A DNA stretch of 64,000 nt from Spartobacteria bacterium UBA695 (GCA_002298145.1 DBMP01000010.1:1-64000); one strand, 5' to 3'. Shown: positions 45,580 to 54,626, counted from the first letter of the stretch. Notes: generated by a model from the sequence alone, not told the origin. A program made the numbers and translations.

Positions 45580-46117
45580 ACGAGACACGCGCTGTCAACG
45601 AGCGCATCGCACGCGATGGATTAAGTTTGAGCTTTTGAGTCAGTTCCACGCATCGTTTGCTCACCGCGGCGCGGGTGACACCGTTGCGCTCGGCGATTTC
45701 GGTCATGGAATCGCCGAGGAAACCGATGCCGCTGACAACCGCAAGGCACTCGATGGTGAGCTTGGCATTCTTCTGGTTCAGCAACTCTCCGAGCAGCCTG
45801 CGCAGAATATCCCAGAGGCGTTCGTCCGTGCCGGGCTCGGCCACAGGGACGTCATCCGTTTTTTGAACGGCAGCGGCGAGATCGACCTGCGTCAGCACAT
45901 CTTCTTCTTCCGAGGCCATGTTCGATAGACACGCATCCTCATCCCGGAGAGTCGTTCCGCTGCGATCAATCAATGGTTGCAAGAGGCCGTCCGCTCCCAG
46001 TCTGCAACGGTCCTCGGGGGACAGCCCCTCCACCCAGCGGAGGTATTCCGGGCTTTGGTAATACTCAAGGTACTCACGGTCACGAGCCTCCTGCCGGTTG
46101 GCATAGTCGTTGATCAT
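45518..46117 (-). CDS. Sigma-factor-like regulator with C-terminal HTH
   Basis: 199 residues from the ATG at 46117 (MINDYANRQEARDRE); 46138 is possible. The N-terminal half is acidic and unordered. The C-terminal HTH (DSMTEIAERNGVTRAAVSKR) resembles sigma-70 region 4 or phage late regulators and is followed by a basic tail (HILRHNYEERNRKNR). Likely controls late gene expression, by context. It starts 4 bases after the upstream stop. Confidence 0.6.
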   Translation of the reverse strand: MINDYANRQEARDREYLEYYQSPEYLRWVEGLSPEDRCRLGADGLLQPLIDRSGTTLRDEDACLSNMASEEEDVLTQVDLAAAVQKTDDVPVAEPGTDERLWDILRRLLGELLNQKNAKLTIECLAVVSGIGFLGDSMTEIAERNGVTRAAVSKRCVELTQKLKLNPSRAMRSLTARVSYAQTQHILRHNYEERNRKNR

Positions 46118-46121
46118 GGCT

Positions 46122-46502
46122 TTACTTGCTGAGGCCATCAGACCGTGCCAACAGACCGTGGTCTGTGAAAACACTGGCGAGAATGTCTACGGGGTAGGTG
46201 AAGACCGTTCCAAACCGATGATCGTCCTTGATCCCACGCTGAACATTTCGTGTGATACACACGACTTGTGCGCGTCCTTCGATGGCTTCCAATTGCTGGC
46301 GGGTAAGCCACAAGCCGTGAGCATAGGCATAGGCACTGACGCTCATTTGCGCAATACCGCGACGATAGCGGGGCTTGTGCCATTCCTCTCCAAAGCAGCG
46401 CCGCGTGAGCGTGCTGTAGGGAATATCGTAACGCTCGGCCAGTTCCTTCAATTCGCCTTCGCCACGTTCGTAAGCCGTCCGGATTTCGTCAAGGTTTCTC
46501 AT
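46122..46502 (-). CDS. Phage regulator with N-terminal HTH
   Basis: 126 residues from the ATG at 46502, chosen by a strong Shine-Dalgarno (AAAGGAGAT) 7 bases upstream. A longer frame would run through the palindromic region and is rejected. The HTH (EGELKELAERYDIPYSTLTR) is followed by a tail with TYPVDILASVFTDHGLL. It is preceded by a 300-base regulatory region with two inverted repeats, which it may bind to regulate itself or the divergent terminator region (inference). Confidence 0.65.
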   Translation of the reverse strand: MRNLDEIRTAYERGEGELKELAERYDIPYSTLTRRCFGEEWHKPRYRRGIAQMSVSAYAYAHGLWLTRQQLEAIEGRAQVVCITRNVQRGIKDDHRFGTVFTYPVDILASVFTDHGLLARSDGLSK

Positions 46503-46605
46503 TGGCGATCTCCTTTCACGCTTACCCGCGTCATTGACGTCATGGTGGACACTGGATGCCCAAGACCGATGGCCAAGCCAAAAAAACCCATGGCTTCGGC
46601 GAGCT

Positions 46606-46648
46606 TTGAGCAAGCAGCAGCTATATATAAGCTGCTGCAGTTGCTCAA
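46606..46648. repeat. Long imperfect palindrome in the regulatory region
   Basis: Arms TTGAGCAAGCAGCAGCT (46606-46622) and AGCTGCTGCAGTTGCTCAA (46630-46648) pair with a 2-base bulge around an ATATATA loop. Candidate operator, or a transcribed hairpin upstream of the HTH gene. Confidence 0.65.
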
Positions 46649-46662
46649 GAAGCAGTGGGTTC

Positions 46663-46684
46663 GAGCAGCACTTGTGCAATGCTC
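46663..46684. repeat. Second inverted repeat sharing the TGAGCA-type ends
   Basis: GAGCA (46663-46667) and TGCTC (46680-46684) flank the palindrome GCACTTGTGC (46668-46677). It lies 15 bases from the first palindrome and repeats its outer half-site, as paired operators do. Confidence 0.5.
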
Positions 46685-46729
46685 AAAGACTTTCGTAACA
46701 TAATGATACCTAGTGAGTTGAATGGCAAA

Positions 46730-46760
46730 CAAGCCCCTCGATACAAGGGGGGCTTGTTTT
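46730..46760. terminator. Bidirectional hairpin terminator
   Basis: CAAGCCCC (46730-46737) pairs with GGGGCTTG (46749-46756), followed by TTTT on the plus strand. On the minus strand it follows the ATPase gene (stop 46803) and precedes the HTH gene's regulatory region. Confidence 0.7.
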
Positions 46761-46802
46761 GATCGAATCAAGCACCCCTTGCCTGAGCAGAGGCTTGAAT
46801 GG

Positions 46803-47993
46803 CTAAAATGGCGTTTCATTTTCGTCTACGGTTGTTGATTTTCTGGCCTTGGATTTGGCGGTGAGATGAATGGTTTTTCCGTCCGTTGGAGCGCGGAAAT
46901 ATTGATGCTGGAATCCTTCCTTGAGCCGCCGTTCCACCGTGAAACGGCTGCACTCAAATTGATCGACAAGGGCATCCTTGAGTTCCCGTTTGTCATATTT
47001 GCCGCCAGCGGCGGCGATGAAATCGATGATGTCCTGAACCGTGAGCTTCTTTTCCTTACCGGAACGCTCGCCGGAAACGTCTGCCTCCCACGCTTCCAAA
47101 TCGAAGTCGAGATCGACTTCATAAAAGTGGGTGCTCTCGTTAAGGCAGAGCCCGACCGTGGAGAACGACTTGGCGTTGTTGCTTTTGCCGCAGGACATCA
47201 CGATCTTTGAGGAATCCTCCTTATCGCCCGGTGCCATGTTGATCACCGTCCGCGCGGCGGAATAGAGCGCCTTGCTGCCGATCAGAAAATTGCCTTTGTC
47301 CCAGCCGACCGCTTGCAGGATGTTCTGGCGACCCGTGCGTGCGTGGTGAAGGATCACGATGGCCATCATGGGATCGGCATCCCGTGCGATCTTGGTCAAC
47401 GCAGCAATCGTGTTGCGGACGTCATTATCCTTGAGCATATCGCCGTCCAGGATGTTTCCGAACGGATCGGCCACGAGTACCGTGGGACGGAATTCCAAGA
47501 GCGTCTGGACCCATCGCGCCTTGATTTCCTCGTCGCCAAGGCTAATGAAATAGTCCTCCGTGTCGACCAGCGCCTGCATGAAAAGGTGTTTTTCAAGAAC
47601 GGCGATCTGCTCGTCGGTGTACTGCGAAAGCATCGCATCCAGATCCGATTTCATGCGGACGATGGAATTTTCGTTGCCGATGAAGAGCCACCGCTGCGGT
47701 TTGCCGTGCGTGTCCAGGCCGACGAATGGAATGCCTAGCGATTGGCAGATGGCGAGTTGCAGGGCGAAGCGTGATTTGCCGACGCCGCCCTGGCCCCCGA
47801 CTACCGCGAGCCCGCCTTTTTGAAGGAGACCATCACCCAAGATGTTCATGTCGGCGGGCTCCACCCACGACCGGAACTTGCTGATGGTCCAGATGGTGAA
47901 CGGCTTTGCCTCCGATGGCGCGGCAGCGTTAAATTCAGGGTCCACGTACCCCTCAAACGCTGAACGGGCGTCCGTCTTTTCTGCGGTTTCCAT
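46803..47993 (-). CDS. RepA-like AAA ATPase (replication helicase type)
   Basis: 396 residues. Walker A GGQGGVGKS at 66-74, Walker B VLVADPFG, then the RecA-fold motif VILHHARTG. This is the AAA_25/RepA group of hexameric replicative helicases and regulators. The C-terminal part is a winged-helix-like domain (TVQDIIDFIAAAGGKYDKRE). It overlaps the primase-like gene by one base (TAATG), so the two are co-translated as a helicase-primase pair (inference). Confidence 0.8.
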   Translation of the reverse strand: METAEKTDARSAFEGYVDPEFNAAAPSEAKPFTIWTISKFRSWVEPADMNILGDGLLQKGGLAVVGGQGGVGKSRFALQLAICQSLGIPFVGLDTHGKPQRWLFIGNENSIVRMKSDLDAMLSQYTDEQIAVLEKHLFMQALVDTEDYFISLGDEEIKARWVQTLLEFRPTVLVADPFGNILDGDMLKDNDVRNTIAALTKIARDADPMMAIVILHHARTGRQNILQAVGWDKGNFLIGSKALYSAARTVINMAPGDKEDSSKIVMSCGKSNNAKSFSTVGLCLNESTHFYEVDLDFDLEAWEADVSGERSGKEKKLTVQDIIDFIAAAGGKYDKRELKDALVDQFECSRFTVERRLKEGFQHQYFRAPTDGKTIHLTAKSKARKSTTVDENETPF

Positions 47994-48880
47994 TATTGCT
48001 TACCTCCCAGGGGACGGAAGTAGAGGATGTGCTGACGAGCGCCGCCCGTGCGCGTTCCGCCGGGCATTCGCACCCACTGGCACGGCGTCCAGAGATGGGC
48101 GTCCGCGCCGAGCCAAACGGCATATTGCATGAAGCGGGCAATCTGGTGCCGCCGCGCTTTCTGACAATCTATCCACCCATGCAAGCTCTTGCCCCCTGAA
48201 TCAACGACGAGCACCAACGGGGCGAACTTGCCGAGATAGGAAAGGACTCTTGCTTGTTCGACTTTATCGCTGCCGATGTCGCTCTCGATGACCAGATATT
48301 CGCGGGAACCGGTATTTTCCAAACAGCGGTAGCTTTCCTGACCACTGCCGTTGCAACCGCTCGATGCGATCATCCGGCTGGGGACGATGAACTGGCAATC
48401 AGCCTCATGCCCACGCCAGTGCTCCCGCTCCCACGTCGCACCGTTGACCTTGTCCCACCCAAGGCAGAAGAGCCCACCGCCAGGGAAGAGGACGTCGATC
48501 ACCGCGCCGGGATCAATGTTGATGGGAGCAGCAACATCAAAGATCGGCTCCGTGGTCTCGGCATAGAACCGGCGCTTGGACAGATTCGGTTCGGGCCACT
48601 TGGGCGTGGTGAGACGGTGAAGACGCTGGACTGCCGAAAGTGGAACCTTCGTGCCCTTGAACCCGCGGGAGATAGCCCGCTCGATTTCAGCGTCCGTGAG
48701 TCGTCTTCCCACGTCCCATCGGTCACGAAGATCATAAAGGAAACGGCGGAATGCAGCCTCCGAGCATCTGCCTCGGCAGCACGCGGCAACGCGGAACAGC
48801 CACACGTTGCGCTGGCCGGGTTCGGGATGGTGATCGAGGAGATCACGAAGAGCGGGTGTTAATTTATCAAGTATAGCCAT
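47993..48880 (-). CDS. Primase-like replication protein
   Basis: 295 residues. Motifs typical of archaeo-eukaryotic primase-type phage replication proteins: YLVIESDIGSD (possible metal-binding acidic pair) and LVVDSGGKSLHGWID, followed by WVRMPGGTRTGG. The N-terminal part (CRGRCSEAAFRRFLYDLRDR) may be a regulatory helical domain. It lies between the polymerase-side genes and the ATPase. The zinc finger of bacterial DnaG primases is absent, which favours the AEP group. Confidence 0.7.
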   Translation of the reverse strand: MAILDKLTPALRDLLDHHPEPGQRNVWLFRVAACCRGRCSEAAFRRFLYDLRDRWDVGRRLTDAEIERAISRGFKGTKVPLSAVQRLHRLTTPKWPEPNLSKRRFYAETTEPIFDVAAPINIDPGAVIDVLFPGGGLFCLGWDKVNGATWEREHWRGHEADCQFIVPSRMIASSGCNGSGQESYRCLENTGSREYLVIESDIGSDKVEQARVLSYLGKFAPLVLVVDSGGKSLHGWIDCQKARRHQIARFMQYAVWLGADAHLWTPCQWVRMPGGTRTGGARQHILYFRPLGGKQ

Positions 48881-48886
48881 GAAGTG

Positions 48887-49285
48887 TTAGTCTTGGTCGA
48901 GTTTGAGAACGCGCCGGATTTCAGTTGAGAGGTAGGTGTCGAGCCGGTCGCAGTTATCGAGAACCCACTGGAGGTAGCCGGGATCAATCTCGGCGACGGG
49001 GACGCCCTTGTGTTTGCCGAACGGCATCACGATCTCGGGAGGCGGCGGGGCGCTGCCAGGGCGGTCCCGATAGACGATTTTCTCGACGGGACGATCCCGG
49101 TAGACGATGCGCTCCTGCACCACCACCCGAGTCCCGCCGCGAAGAAGATCATCCGGCTTGGCCCCGGCTTTCCGCAGATGGCCGATCAGCATCCGCCCGG
49201 CGTTGTCGATCTCGCCGGGGGCGGCGGCGTGGTTCAGCGCAAGGGAGAGCAGCTTGGTGACGAGTGTCTGGTTGATCTCGCTCAT
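48887..49285 (-). CDS. DUF3820-like phage protein
   Basis: 132 residues from MSEINQTLVTKLLSLA at 49285, which overlaps the polymerase stop. Its N-terminus is a DUF2786-like helix pair. After a tandem YRDRP repeat comes MPFGKHKGVPVAEI, then DPGYLQWVLDN, the DUF3820 signature found in putative quorum-sensing or nuclease-associated phage proteins. Its role is unknown; it sits in the DNA replication set. Confidence 0.7.
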   Translation of the reverse strand: MSEINQTLVTKLLSLALNHAAAPGEIDNAGRMLIGHLRKAGAKPDDLLRGGTRVVVQERIVYRDRPVEKIVYRDRPGSAPPPPEIVMPFGKHKGVPVAEIDPGYLQWVLDNCDRLDTYLSTEIRRVLKLDQD

Positions 49286-51324
49286 TTGAGATAGTGACTG
49301 GCAACGATGGCTTCGGCGGCGAGCGGGCAGCCTTCCAGCCATGCAGGGCAGGCACTCATGAGGCGCTCGATTTCAATTTTGGCGGCTTCGGCCTGAGCGA
49401 TGGGGACTTCCGTGATCACCTCGTCGTGGACATGGAAGAGGACCGGATATCCGGCGTCCTCGATGCGGAGGATGTTTTCCGCGAAGACGTCGCGGGCGGA
49501 CGCCTGGATATAGTTTTCCACCAGCTTGCCGCCGTAAAATGGGTAGCGAGTTCCGCCGCGTTCGTTCCCGGCGGTCATCGAATTGGCATCCACGTCGAAG
49601 TAGCGCAGGTAACGACCGGAGGGGAGCTTCAGGAAATAGGTTTTGCCGTGCTTCGAGACAAACTCGCGCTCCAGCTTCGCCCAGAGGCCGGTGATCAGCG
49701 GATTGGAGCGACGAAAGTCGGCCACGGTCTTTTCCGCTTCCGCAAGGGTGATCTCGATGCCGCCCATGATGCGGGCAACCGCGACGAACCGCTCGGCGGC
49801 GCATTGATAACCGAGGCCAAGCACGCGCGCTTTTGCCAAACCATAAAGCCGTGGGTTCTCCCTTTTGAGTGGGCCACCGTTCCAGCCCATCGTGGCGCGA
49901 GCATGCGCTTCATAGATACTTTCACCCGCCGCGATCCGTTCCAAGAGAGGCCAGTTGCCGGAGAGGTAGGCAAGGCACCGCGGCTCAATCTGTGAAAGAT
50001 CGCAAATGACAAAAACATGGCCCGGACGGGGAATCAGCATCCGCCGCATGTCCACATCAAAGTCCTTGTCCTTGTTAAGATTCTGAAGATTGAGACCGGT
50101 GTCGCCCGACCAGCGTCCCGTGAATCCGCCAAAATATTTCAGCGAGAAAGTCATCTCGCCGCCCGGCTTGCAGCGGGTGAGGGCAGCCTGGAGAATCTTC
50201 AATTTCCGGTTTGCGCGGCGACAGGTCTGCATTGCCGCGACCCAGGGAATGCGAGCGCCATGCTGTTCCTGCCACGTCTCGAATTCCTCGGAATCTTCCG
50301 CCGTGCTGGACGGCGGCTCGATTCCGGCGATCCGGCACGCCTTCGTCAGTTCCTTGGTGCTGGTCGGCGCGGCATATTTGGCCCACGGGATACGATCCAT
50401 TGCCTGGACGATCACTTTCTCCAAAACGGCGGCCGACGTCTGGATATAGCTGAGATCGACCTGAACGCCGCGTTCGCCGGACGCAATGGTCTGCGCGGAA
50501 AGGCGGCGCTCATGGGCAGGCCATTTATCGCTATGCTCCATCCAAATCCGGCAACACGCCCCGGCGTCTTTGAGCGCGTAAGCGTGCATCTCTTCCGAGT
50601 CCTCTTTGAAGAGGCTGCCGCCGCTCCAACCACACGCCCTGTTGCGGACGGACTTGTCGAGATGCATGCCGACCAGTTGCTTGGTGGCTCCCGCGAGATT
50701 GCGCGGGGCTGCGAGGTAGACCGAAAGTGCGGAAGTGCAATACCACTCATCCGGCTTGATGCACGGCGGAACGATGCCCAACTCCTGAAGCCGAAAGAAC
50801 ACAGCGCGGTCAAACTGCGCGTTATGTGAAAGCCACATCGCGCCGGATATCTCATCCCAAGGGGCGTCCTTTGGATGACCTACCCAATGCCATCCGTCGT
50901 CCGCCCAAAACGAGACCAGATAGGCGTTGAAACGGGAATCGTGAACGTAGGCATAATAGCCGAGTTTCTTGACGCTGTATTCCGTGTCGTAAAAACACTC
51001 GAAATCAACGGCGACAACCCGATGCACGGTTTGCGTTCGCGGCGAAGGCGCAGCCGGAGTTTGCCGCAAGGCTTCCTCGTCCAGAATCTTGCGGATTTTC
51101 CGCGCTGCCTTCGCCGAGACGATCCCGCAGCAAAATTCAGCCCGCGTCATGTCCTTGTGGGGGAGAGCCGGGTCGAAGCACGGTAAGTCCACCTCGCCAA
51201 AAATGACGGACGGAGCGAACGTCCTGCTTTCGCCGGTCGGGCCGATAAGCTGCCGCGCCTCACGGATAAGTGGTGCCACCGCAGCCGTCTGGTCCGGGCT
51301 GAGTTCAAGCCGCAAAAGAGCCAT
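49282..51324 (-). CDS. Family A DNA polymerase with 3'-5' exonuclease domain
   Basis: 680 residues. The exonuclease-like domain begins VVAVDFECFYD (residues ~95-105). The polymerase has motif A DLSQIEPR starting near residue 442, motif B region KARVLGLGYQC, and motif C FHVHDEV with His633 and Asp/Glu next to it. Family A phage polymerases copy the phage genome. The length is compact for a Pol I-type enzyme but complete across all three motifs. Confidence 0.9.
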   Translation of the reverse strand: MALLRLELSPDQTAAVAPLIREARQLIGPTGESRTFAPSVIFGEVDLPCFDPALPHKDMTRAEFCCGIVSAKAARKIRKILDEEALRQTPAAPSPRTQTVHRVVAVDFECFYDTEYSVKKLGYYAYVHDSRFNAYLVSFWADDGWHWVGHPKDAPWDEISGAMWLSHNAQFDRAVFFRLQELGIVPPCIKPDEWYCTSALSVYLAAPRNLAGATKQLVGMHLDKSVRNRACGWSGGSLFKEDSEEMHAYALKDAGACCRIWMEHSDKWPAHERRLSAQTIASGERGVQVDLSYIQTSAAVLEKVIVQAMDRIPWAKYAAPTSTKELTKACRIAGIEPPSSTAEDSEEFETWQEQHGARIPWVAAMQTCRRANRKLKILQAALTRCKPGGEMTFSLKYFGGFTGRWSGDTGLNLQNLNKDKDFDVDMRRMLIPRPGHVFVICDLSQIEPRCLAYLSGNWPLLERIAAGESIYEAHARATMGWNGGPLKRENPRLYGLAKARVLGLGYQCAAERFVAVARIMGGIEITLAEAEKTVADFRRSNPLITGLWAKLEREFVSKHGKTYFLKLPSGRYLRYFDVDANSMTAGNERGGTRYPFYGGKLVENYIQASARDVFAENILRIEDAGYPVLFHVHDEVITEVPIAQAEAAKIEIERLMSACPAWLEGCPLAAEAIVASHYLK

Positions 51325-51336
51325 CGAATGTGTGCC

Positions 51337-52155
51337 TTAGTTTGCGTTCGTTTGGCTCTGCCAATGGCGGGGATCGTATCCCTTCAGAAGCCGCCACACC
51401 TCGCACGCATGCAGGAAGCAGTCGTAGAGGGGAACCAGGTTCTCGTGCTTGACGATTTCCATCCGGCCCGGCTCTGTCGTTGAGATCACGACATTGGCGG
51501 CGAGGACATCCGGCAGCGCGTCCACGCCATAATGCGTGGCGGCATACGCGGCGAGTTGCATCCCATGCTCGGGATAGGCATCCGGCATTTTTCCCGACTC
51601 GGTTTTCTTCGTCTTGAAATCCAGAATCCCCATGCCGCCTTTGCCAAAGGTGAAGAACACGTCACATCGTCCCGCGAAGCCGACCCCGGCATTAACGATA
51701 ACCAGTTCGCGTTCGGTGAACTCGATCCGTTTCTCGGCTTTCCAGCGGAACACCGGGTCGACGTAAACCGCAAGCTCGTCGGCAAACGGCTCGCCTGCCA
51801 GGCCGTATTCAAGAGCGGCATGAATGCGGGTTCCGAGATCAGCGGCGTCTTCCACCTGCTGGAATGCCTCGTCAATAACACGCTCAGCGTAATATTCGGG
51901 CGGTTCCTCTGTGGACTTCGACGGGACGCGCAGAGTGGCCAGCGCCACTTGCCGCATCTTCCAGCGCTCCAGTTGCGGCTTGCTTAAAATACCGAGCACG
52001 TTGGTGACCGACGGGAGAAGGCCCAGCCTCCGGGCATCGGTAATATTGGTGGCGCGGTCGCCCGAGCCGTCTTTCTTTGGCACCCGGTGAGCCGGAGCGC
52101 CATTGCGCGAATACCAGTGCGAGGAAATTTCGCGGGGTTTCAGTAATACTGCCAT
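51337..52155 (-). CDS. Cas4/RecB-like PD-(D/E)XK nuclease
   Basis: 272 residues. Motifs: LGTRIHAALEYGL, VGFAGRCDVFF, MGILDFKTKK (Asp and Lys ligands), then YPEHGMQLAAYAATHYG. This is the RecB-type exonuclease fold common next to phage polymerases and SSB. It lacks the four-Cys iron-sulfur cluster of Cas4. It likely processes DNA ends during replication or recombination. Confidence 0.8.
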   Translation of the reverse strand: MAVLLKPREISSHWYSRNGAPAHRVPKKDGSGDRATNITDARRLGLLPSVTNVLGILSKPQLERWKMRQVALATLRVPSKSTEEPPEYYAERVIDEAFQQVEDAADLGTRIHAALEYGLAGEPFADELAVYVDPVFRWKAEKRIEFTERELVIVNAGVGFAGRCDVFFTFGKGGMGILDFKTKKTESGKMPDAYPEHGMQLAAYAATHYGVDALPDVLAANVVISTTEPGRMEIVKHENLVPLYDCFLHACEVWRLLKGYDPRHWQSQTNAN

Positions 52156-52175
52156 GTGAGAAAAATGAATGAGGT

Positions 52176-52213
52176 AAAAAAGCCGGAAGGCGTGGCTGGT
52201 AACGCCTCCCGGC
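52176..52213 (-). terminator. Intrinsic terminator after SSB
   Basis: GCCGGGAGGCGT and ACGCCTTCCGGC pair (one mismatch) around a TACCAGCC loop, followed by TTTTTT on the minus strand. It lies between the SSB and nuclease genes, so SSB can be made in excess over the genes downstream. Confidence 0.75.
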
Positions 52214-52235
52214 GGTTGTTGGAAGGGGGGGATGG

Positions 52236-52742
52236 CTAGAAAGGAACGTCCCCGTCATCGCCATCCGCTGCTGCGGCGGTACCGGGCAGGGCGTATGCCG
52301 TCACCGGCACAATCTTGCTTTTGAGGTCATCCATCACTGGCGCGATGCTGCCGATATTGCTGTAGAACTGGCCTGGATTTTTGGGAGACGGAGTAAGCTC
52401 AACGGTGATGAGCGCTCCGCTTCCAATCAGCGTGCAATAGTCCCATCCAACCTTCGGCGGCTCTCCCAACCAGCTTTTAAGAAAGGCGAACAGAGCGGAT
52501 TTCGGATCGGAGGAAATCTTCATCTCCTTCGTCTCGACAAAGTATTGCTTCCCGGTTTTGTGGACGAAGCCAAAGAGGAATCGGGTGACGTCGGTCTTCG
52601 CGAGTTCCTCGCTCTGGTATTTCTTGCGCATGACGCCGAACTCATCCCGGACGAGCAGGCAAGTGCAGATATAGGTTCCCTTGGGGGCGGATTCTTTGAT
52701 GCCGAAACCGCTGTTGGATTTAGGTGGTGGCAATGAGGCCAT
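52236..52742 (-). CDS. SSB-like protein with acidic C-terminal tip
   Basis: 168 residues from the ATG at 52742. A beta-rich body (GTYICTCLLVRDEFG, then LITVELTPSPKNPGQFYSN) and a flexible linker end in DDGDVPF. This matches the conserved acidic protein-binding tail of single-stranded DNA-binding proteins. The OB fold itself is not proved by motif. It heads the replication genes and has its own terminator just downstream. Confidence 0.75.
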   Translation of the reverse strand: MASLPPPKSNSGFGIKESAPKGTYICTCLLVRDEFGVMRKKYQSEELAKTDVTRFLFGFVHKTGKQYFVETKEMKISSDPKSALFAFLKSWLGEPPKVGWDYCTLIGSGALITVELTPSPKNPGQFYSNIGSIAPVMDDLKSKIVPVTAYALPGTAAAADGDDGDVPF

Positions 52743-53262
52743 GATGCTTTGTGTTATTGCTTTTGCGTTGTGTTGAAGCGCCCGGGAACCGGAATGGCCC
52801 ACAGGCGAAAATGACTAGCGAAAAATTTTTGCGGATACGTCCCACGGGCGGATGTCAACTTGCGCAGCAGGCGGAATGGAAGAAATAGCGGGCCGAATGC
52901 GGCGTCGGCCAAATGCTGATTGAGCGGTTTTCATGCGTGCTTCCATTGCGTCTTGGGTTGACGGCGTGCATTGGGCGCACCGCGCTATTTTTCCACACCT
53001 CGGCGACTCGGGAATTCCCCGGAGAGCCTTTCGTGGTGCGGTTTTGAGAGAAGAAAGACCCGCTTCAAAAAAACGCAAAAAGGGGCGATTTTCGTGATTT
53101 GCTAAGACGCGCAAAAAGTGTCTTTAAAAATGCAAAAACGCGCAAAAAAGTGCGAAAACCCGTCTTAAAAAAATTGTGAAAAATCTCCAAAAACGAAAAA
53201 GCGACGGTATTTTCCGTCGCTTTCGTAGGGGATTTATGAATGGATTCTAGGGGCTGCCGATA
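52743..53262. other. Regulatory region with A/T-tract repeats, upstream of SSB
   Basis: 520 bases without a convincing gene. A short minus-strand frame (52815-53114) has no ribosome-binding site or homologue. On the minus strand CACTTTTT(T)GCGCGT occurs twice (53107-53120 and 53138-53152) with further GCAAAAA variants at 53073-53083 and 53131. The set resembles iterons or a curved promoter region for the replication operon. TTGACA at 52853-52858 has no gene start at the usual distance. Confidence 0.45.
53198..53223. terminator. Terminator after the excisionase-like gene
   Basis: AAAGCGACGG and CCGTCGCTTT form a 10-base-pair stem with a TATTTT loop. On the minus strand it is followed by a TTTTTCGTTTTT tract, ending transcription of the gene at 53263-53535. 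Confidence 0.85.
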
Positions 53263-53535
53263 TCAGCCCTCTTTGACGCTGTCCAGATCGCGTGGCCGAT
53301 AATACATGCATTCGCGGCAGCAACACTTCCGCCTCGCCTCATCATTTGCGTTTTTCTTGGCCCATTCCAGAATCCATTCGGGGCGCGTTTTACCTTCGCA
53401 AAAGGGCGCACCGCTCTTTTTCATTCGCGATATCAACCGTGTGGGTACTTTCAATTTGACCGCCACCTCGCGTATGTTGAGGAAGCCTTCTGGTTCTTCC
53501 CCGTCACCATTTTCTGTTGATTTTATTTTTTTCAT
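53263..53535 (-). CDS. Excisionase-like HTH protein with a Cys-rich end
   Basis: 90 residues from MKKIKSTENGDGEE at 53535. The winged HTH core GFLNIREVAVKLKVPTRLIS, then MKKSGAPFC, resembles MerR/excisionase-type helix-turn-helix proteins. The C-terminal CCCRECMYYRPR could bind zinc. Its terminator-isolated single-gene transcript lies at the boundary between the replication genes and the cargo. A role in excision control or as a lytic regulator is inference. Confidence 0.6.
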   Translation of the reverse strand: MKKIKSTENGDGEEPEGFLNIREVAVKLKVPTRLISRMKKSGAPFCEGKTRPEWILEWAKKNANDEARRKCCCRECMYYRPRDLDSVKEG

Positions 53536-53720
53536 AAACTCACCCGAGGTGCCCCGAATGAGATACAACAAACCCCTACACGTATCGCTTCCCGCCCCTT
53601 GGGTGAATGTGGGGTAAAGCCTGAATTTTAGAAATAATTGCAAAGGAGTCGCAATCTAGAGCGTATCCCCCTGCGGCACCGAGAAGAGCTTCCGGCACCT
53701 CCCTTTGTAGCTTTGAATAT

Positions 53721-54626
53721 TTATGCGCCCAAGTGGTGCCTTGGCTCTGCATGAACAGTCACATCGGCTCCAGGGAAGGTTTCTTGTACGGCAGATTCCA
53801 CTTTGTCCGCAATTTCATGAGCCGACTCTAGAGTTTGACCGCCTTCCATCGAGACATGCATGTCCACAAAATAGTGGGGGCCTGCGCGGCGCACCCGAAC
53901 GGCATGGCAGTCGCAGACCCCCTCAATGGCCTCCACCGCAGCTTTGATTTTCTCTGTCGCTCCCTCTGGATTCCCGTCCATCAGCGCGTGAACAGAAGCC
54001 ATTCCCAATTTGAAACTGATGCCGATTACAATCGCGGCTACAATCAATGCCGCCACTGCATCCGCCTTTTGTAAGAAGGCAAGTTCCGGGTACCTGCTTG
54101 CAACTTTGACTCCAACCAATCCCACGACAACCACCGCCGAACTCCAGATATCTGTACTAAAATGCAATGCATCTGCTTCGAGAGCTTGGCTCTGGTGCTT
54201 GGCGGCCACCCGGTAAAGCATGCGGGAACGGGTCACATCTACAGCGATGGAGATTATAAGGATGGCAAATCCCCAGATGGATGCGTCTACGTTGACCGAC
54301 TTGGCGGCCAAACGATGGATAGCTTCCCAAACGATCCATGCGCAGGTTATGAAAAGCAGCGCAGTTTCAACTAATGCCGAAAAATTCTCGATTTTTCCGT
54401 GACCGTAAAGGTGATCCTTGTCTGCCGGTTTTCCCGACGCCCTCACGGCAATGTAAGTGACGATGGCTGCTACAAAATCGAGGCCAGAGTGGGCAGCTTC
54501 CGCCAGGATGCCCAAGCTGCCGGTTGTAATGCCTACAACTACTTTCAGGGTAGTCAAAAAGCAGGCGGCCAGCACGGAATTTAGCGCTGCCGATTTTTTC
54601 TCCTTTTCTCCGGCTTCTTTATTCAT
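53721..54626 (-). CDS. CDF family metal cation efflux protein
   Basis: 301 residues from the ATG at 54626, preceded by GAGGAGAT. Six hydrophobic helices, with metal-site residues His46/Asp50 (AEAAHSGLD) and His155/Asp159 (ALHFSTDIW). The cytoplasmic domain (YFVDMHVSMEGGQTLESAH) is typical of this family. CDF proteins export Zn, Fe, Co or Mn using the proton gradient. It forms an operon with the DUF4337 gene and is probably phage-region cargo. Confidence 0.85.
   Translation of the reverse strand: MNKEAGEKEKKSAALNSVLAACFLTTLKVVVGITTGSLGILAEAAHSGLDFVAAIVTYIAVRASGKPADKDHLYGHGKIENFSALVETALLFITCAWIVWEAIHRLAAKSVNVDASIWGFAILIISIAVDVTRSRMLYRVAAKHQSQALEADALHFSTDIWSSAVVVVGLVGVKVASRYPELAFLQKADAVAALIVAAIVIGISFKLGMASVHALMDGNPEGATEKIKAAVEAIEGVCDCHAVRVRRAGPHYFVDMHVSMEGGQTLESAHEIADKVESAVQETFPGADVTVHAEPRHHLGA

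Noticed and set aside
46503..46679. N-terminal extension of the HTH gene through the palindromes
   Set aside because: The strong AAAGGAGAT before the ATG at 46502 and the low-complexity extension argue for the shorter protein.
52815..53114. Possible 99-residue gene upstream of SSB
   Set aside because: No ribosome-binding site or homologue, and it lies across the A/T-tract repeat region.
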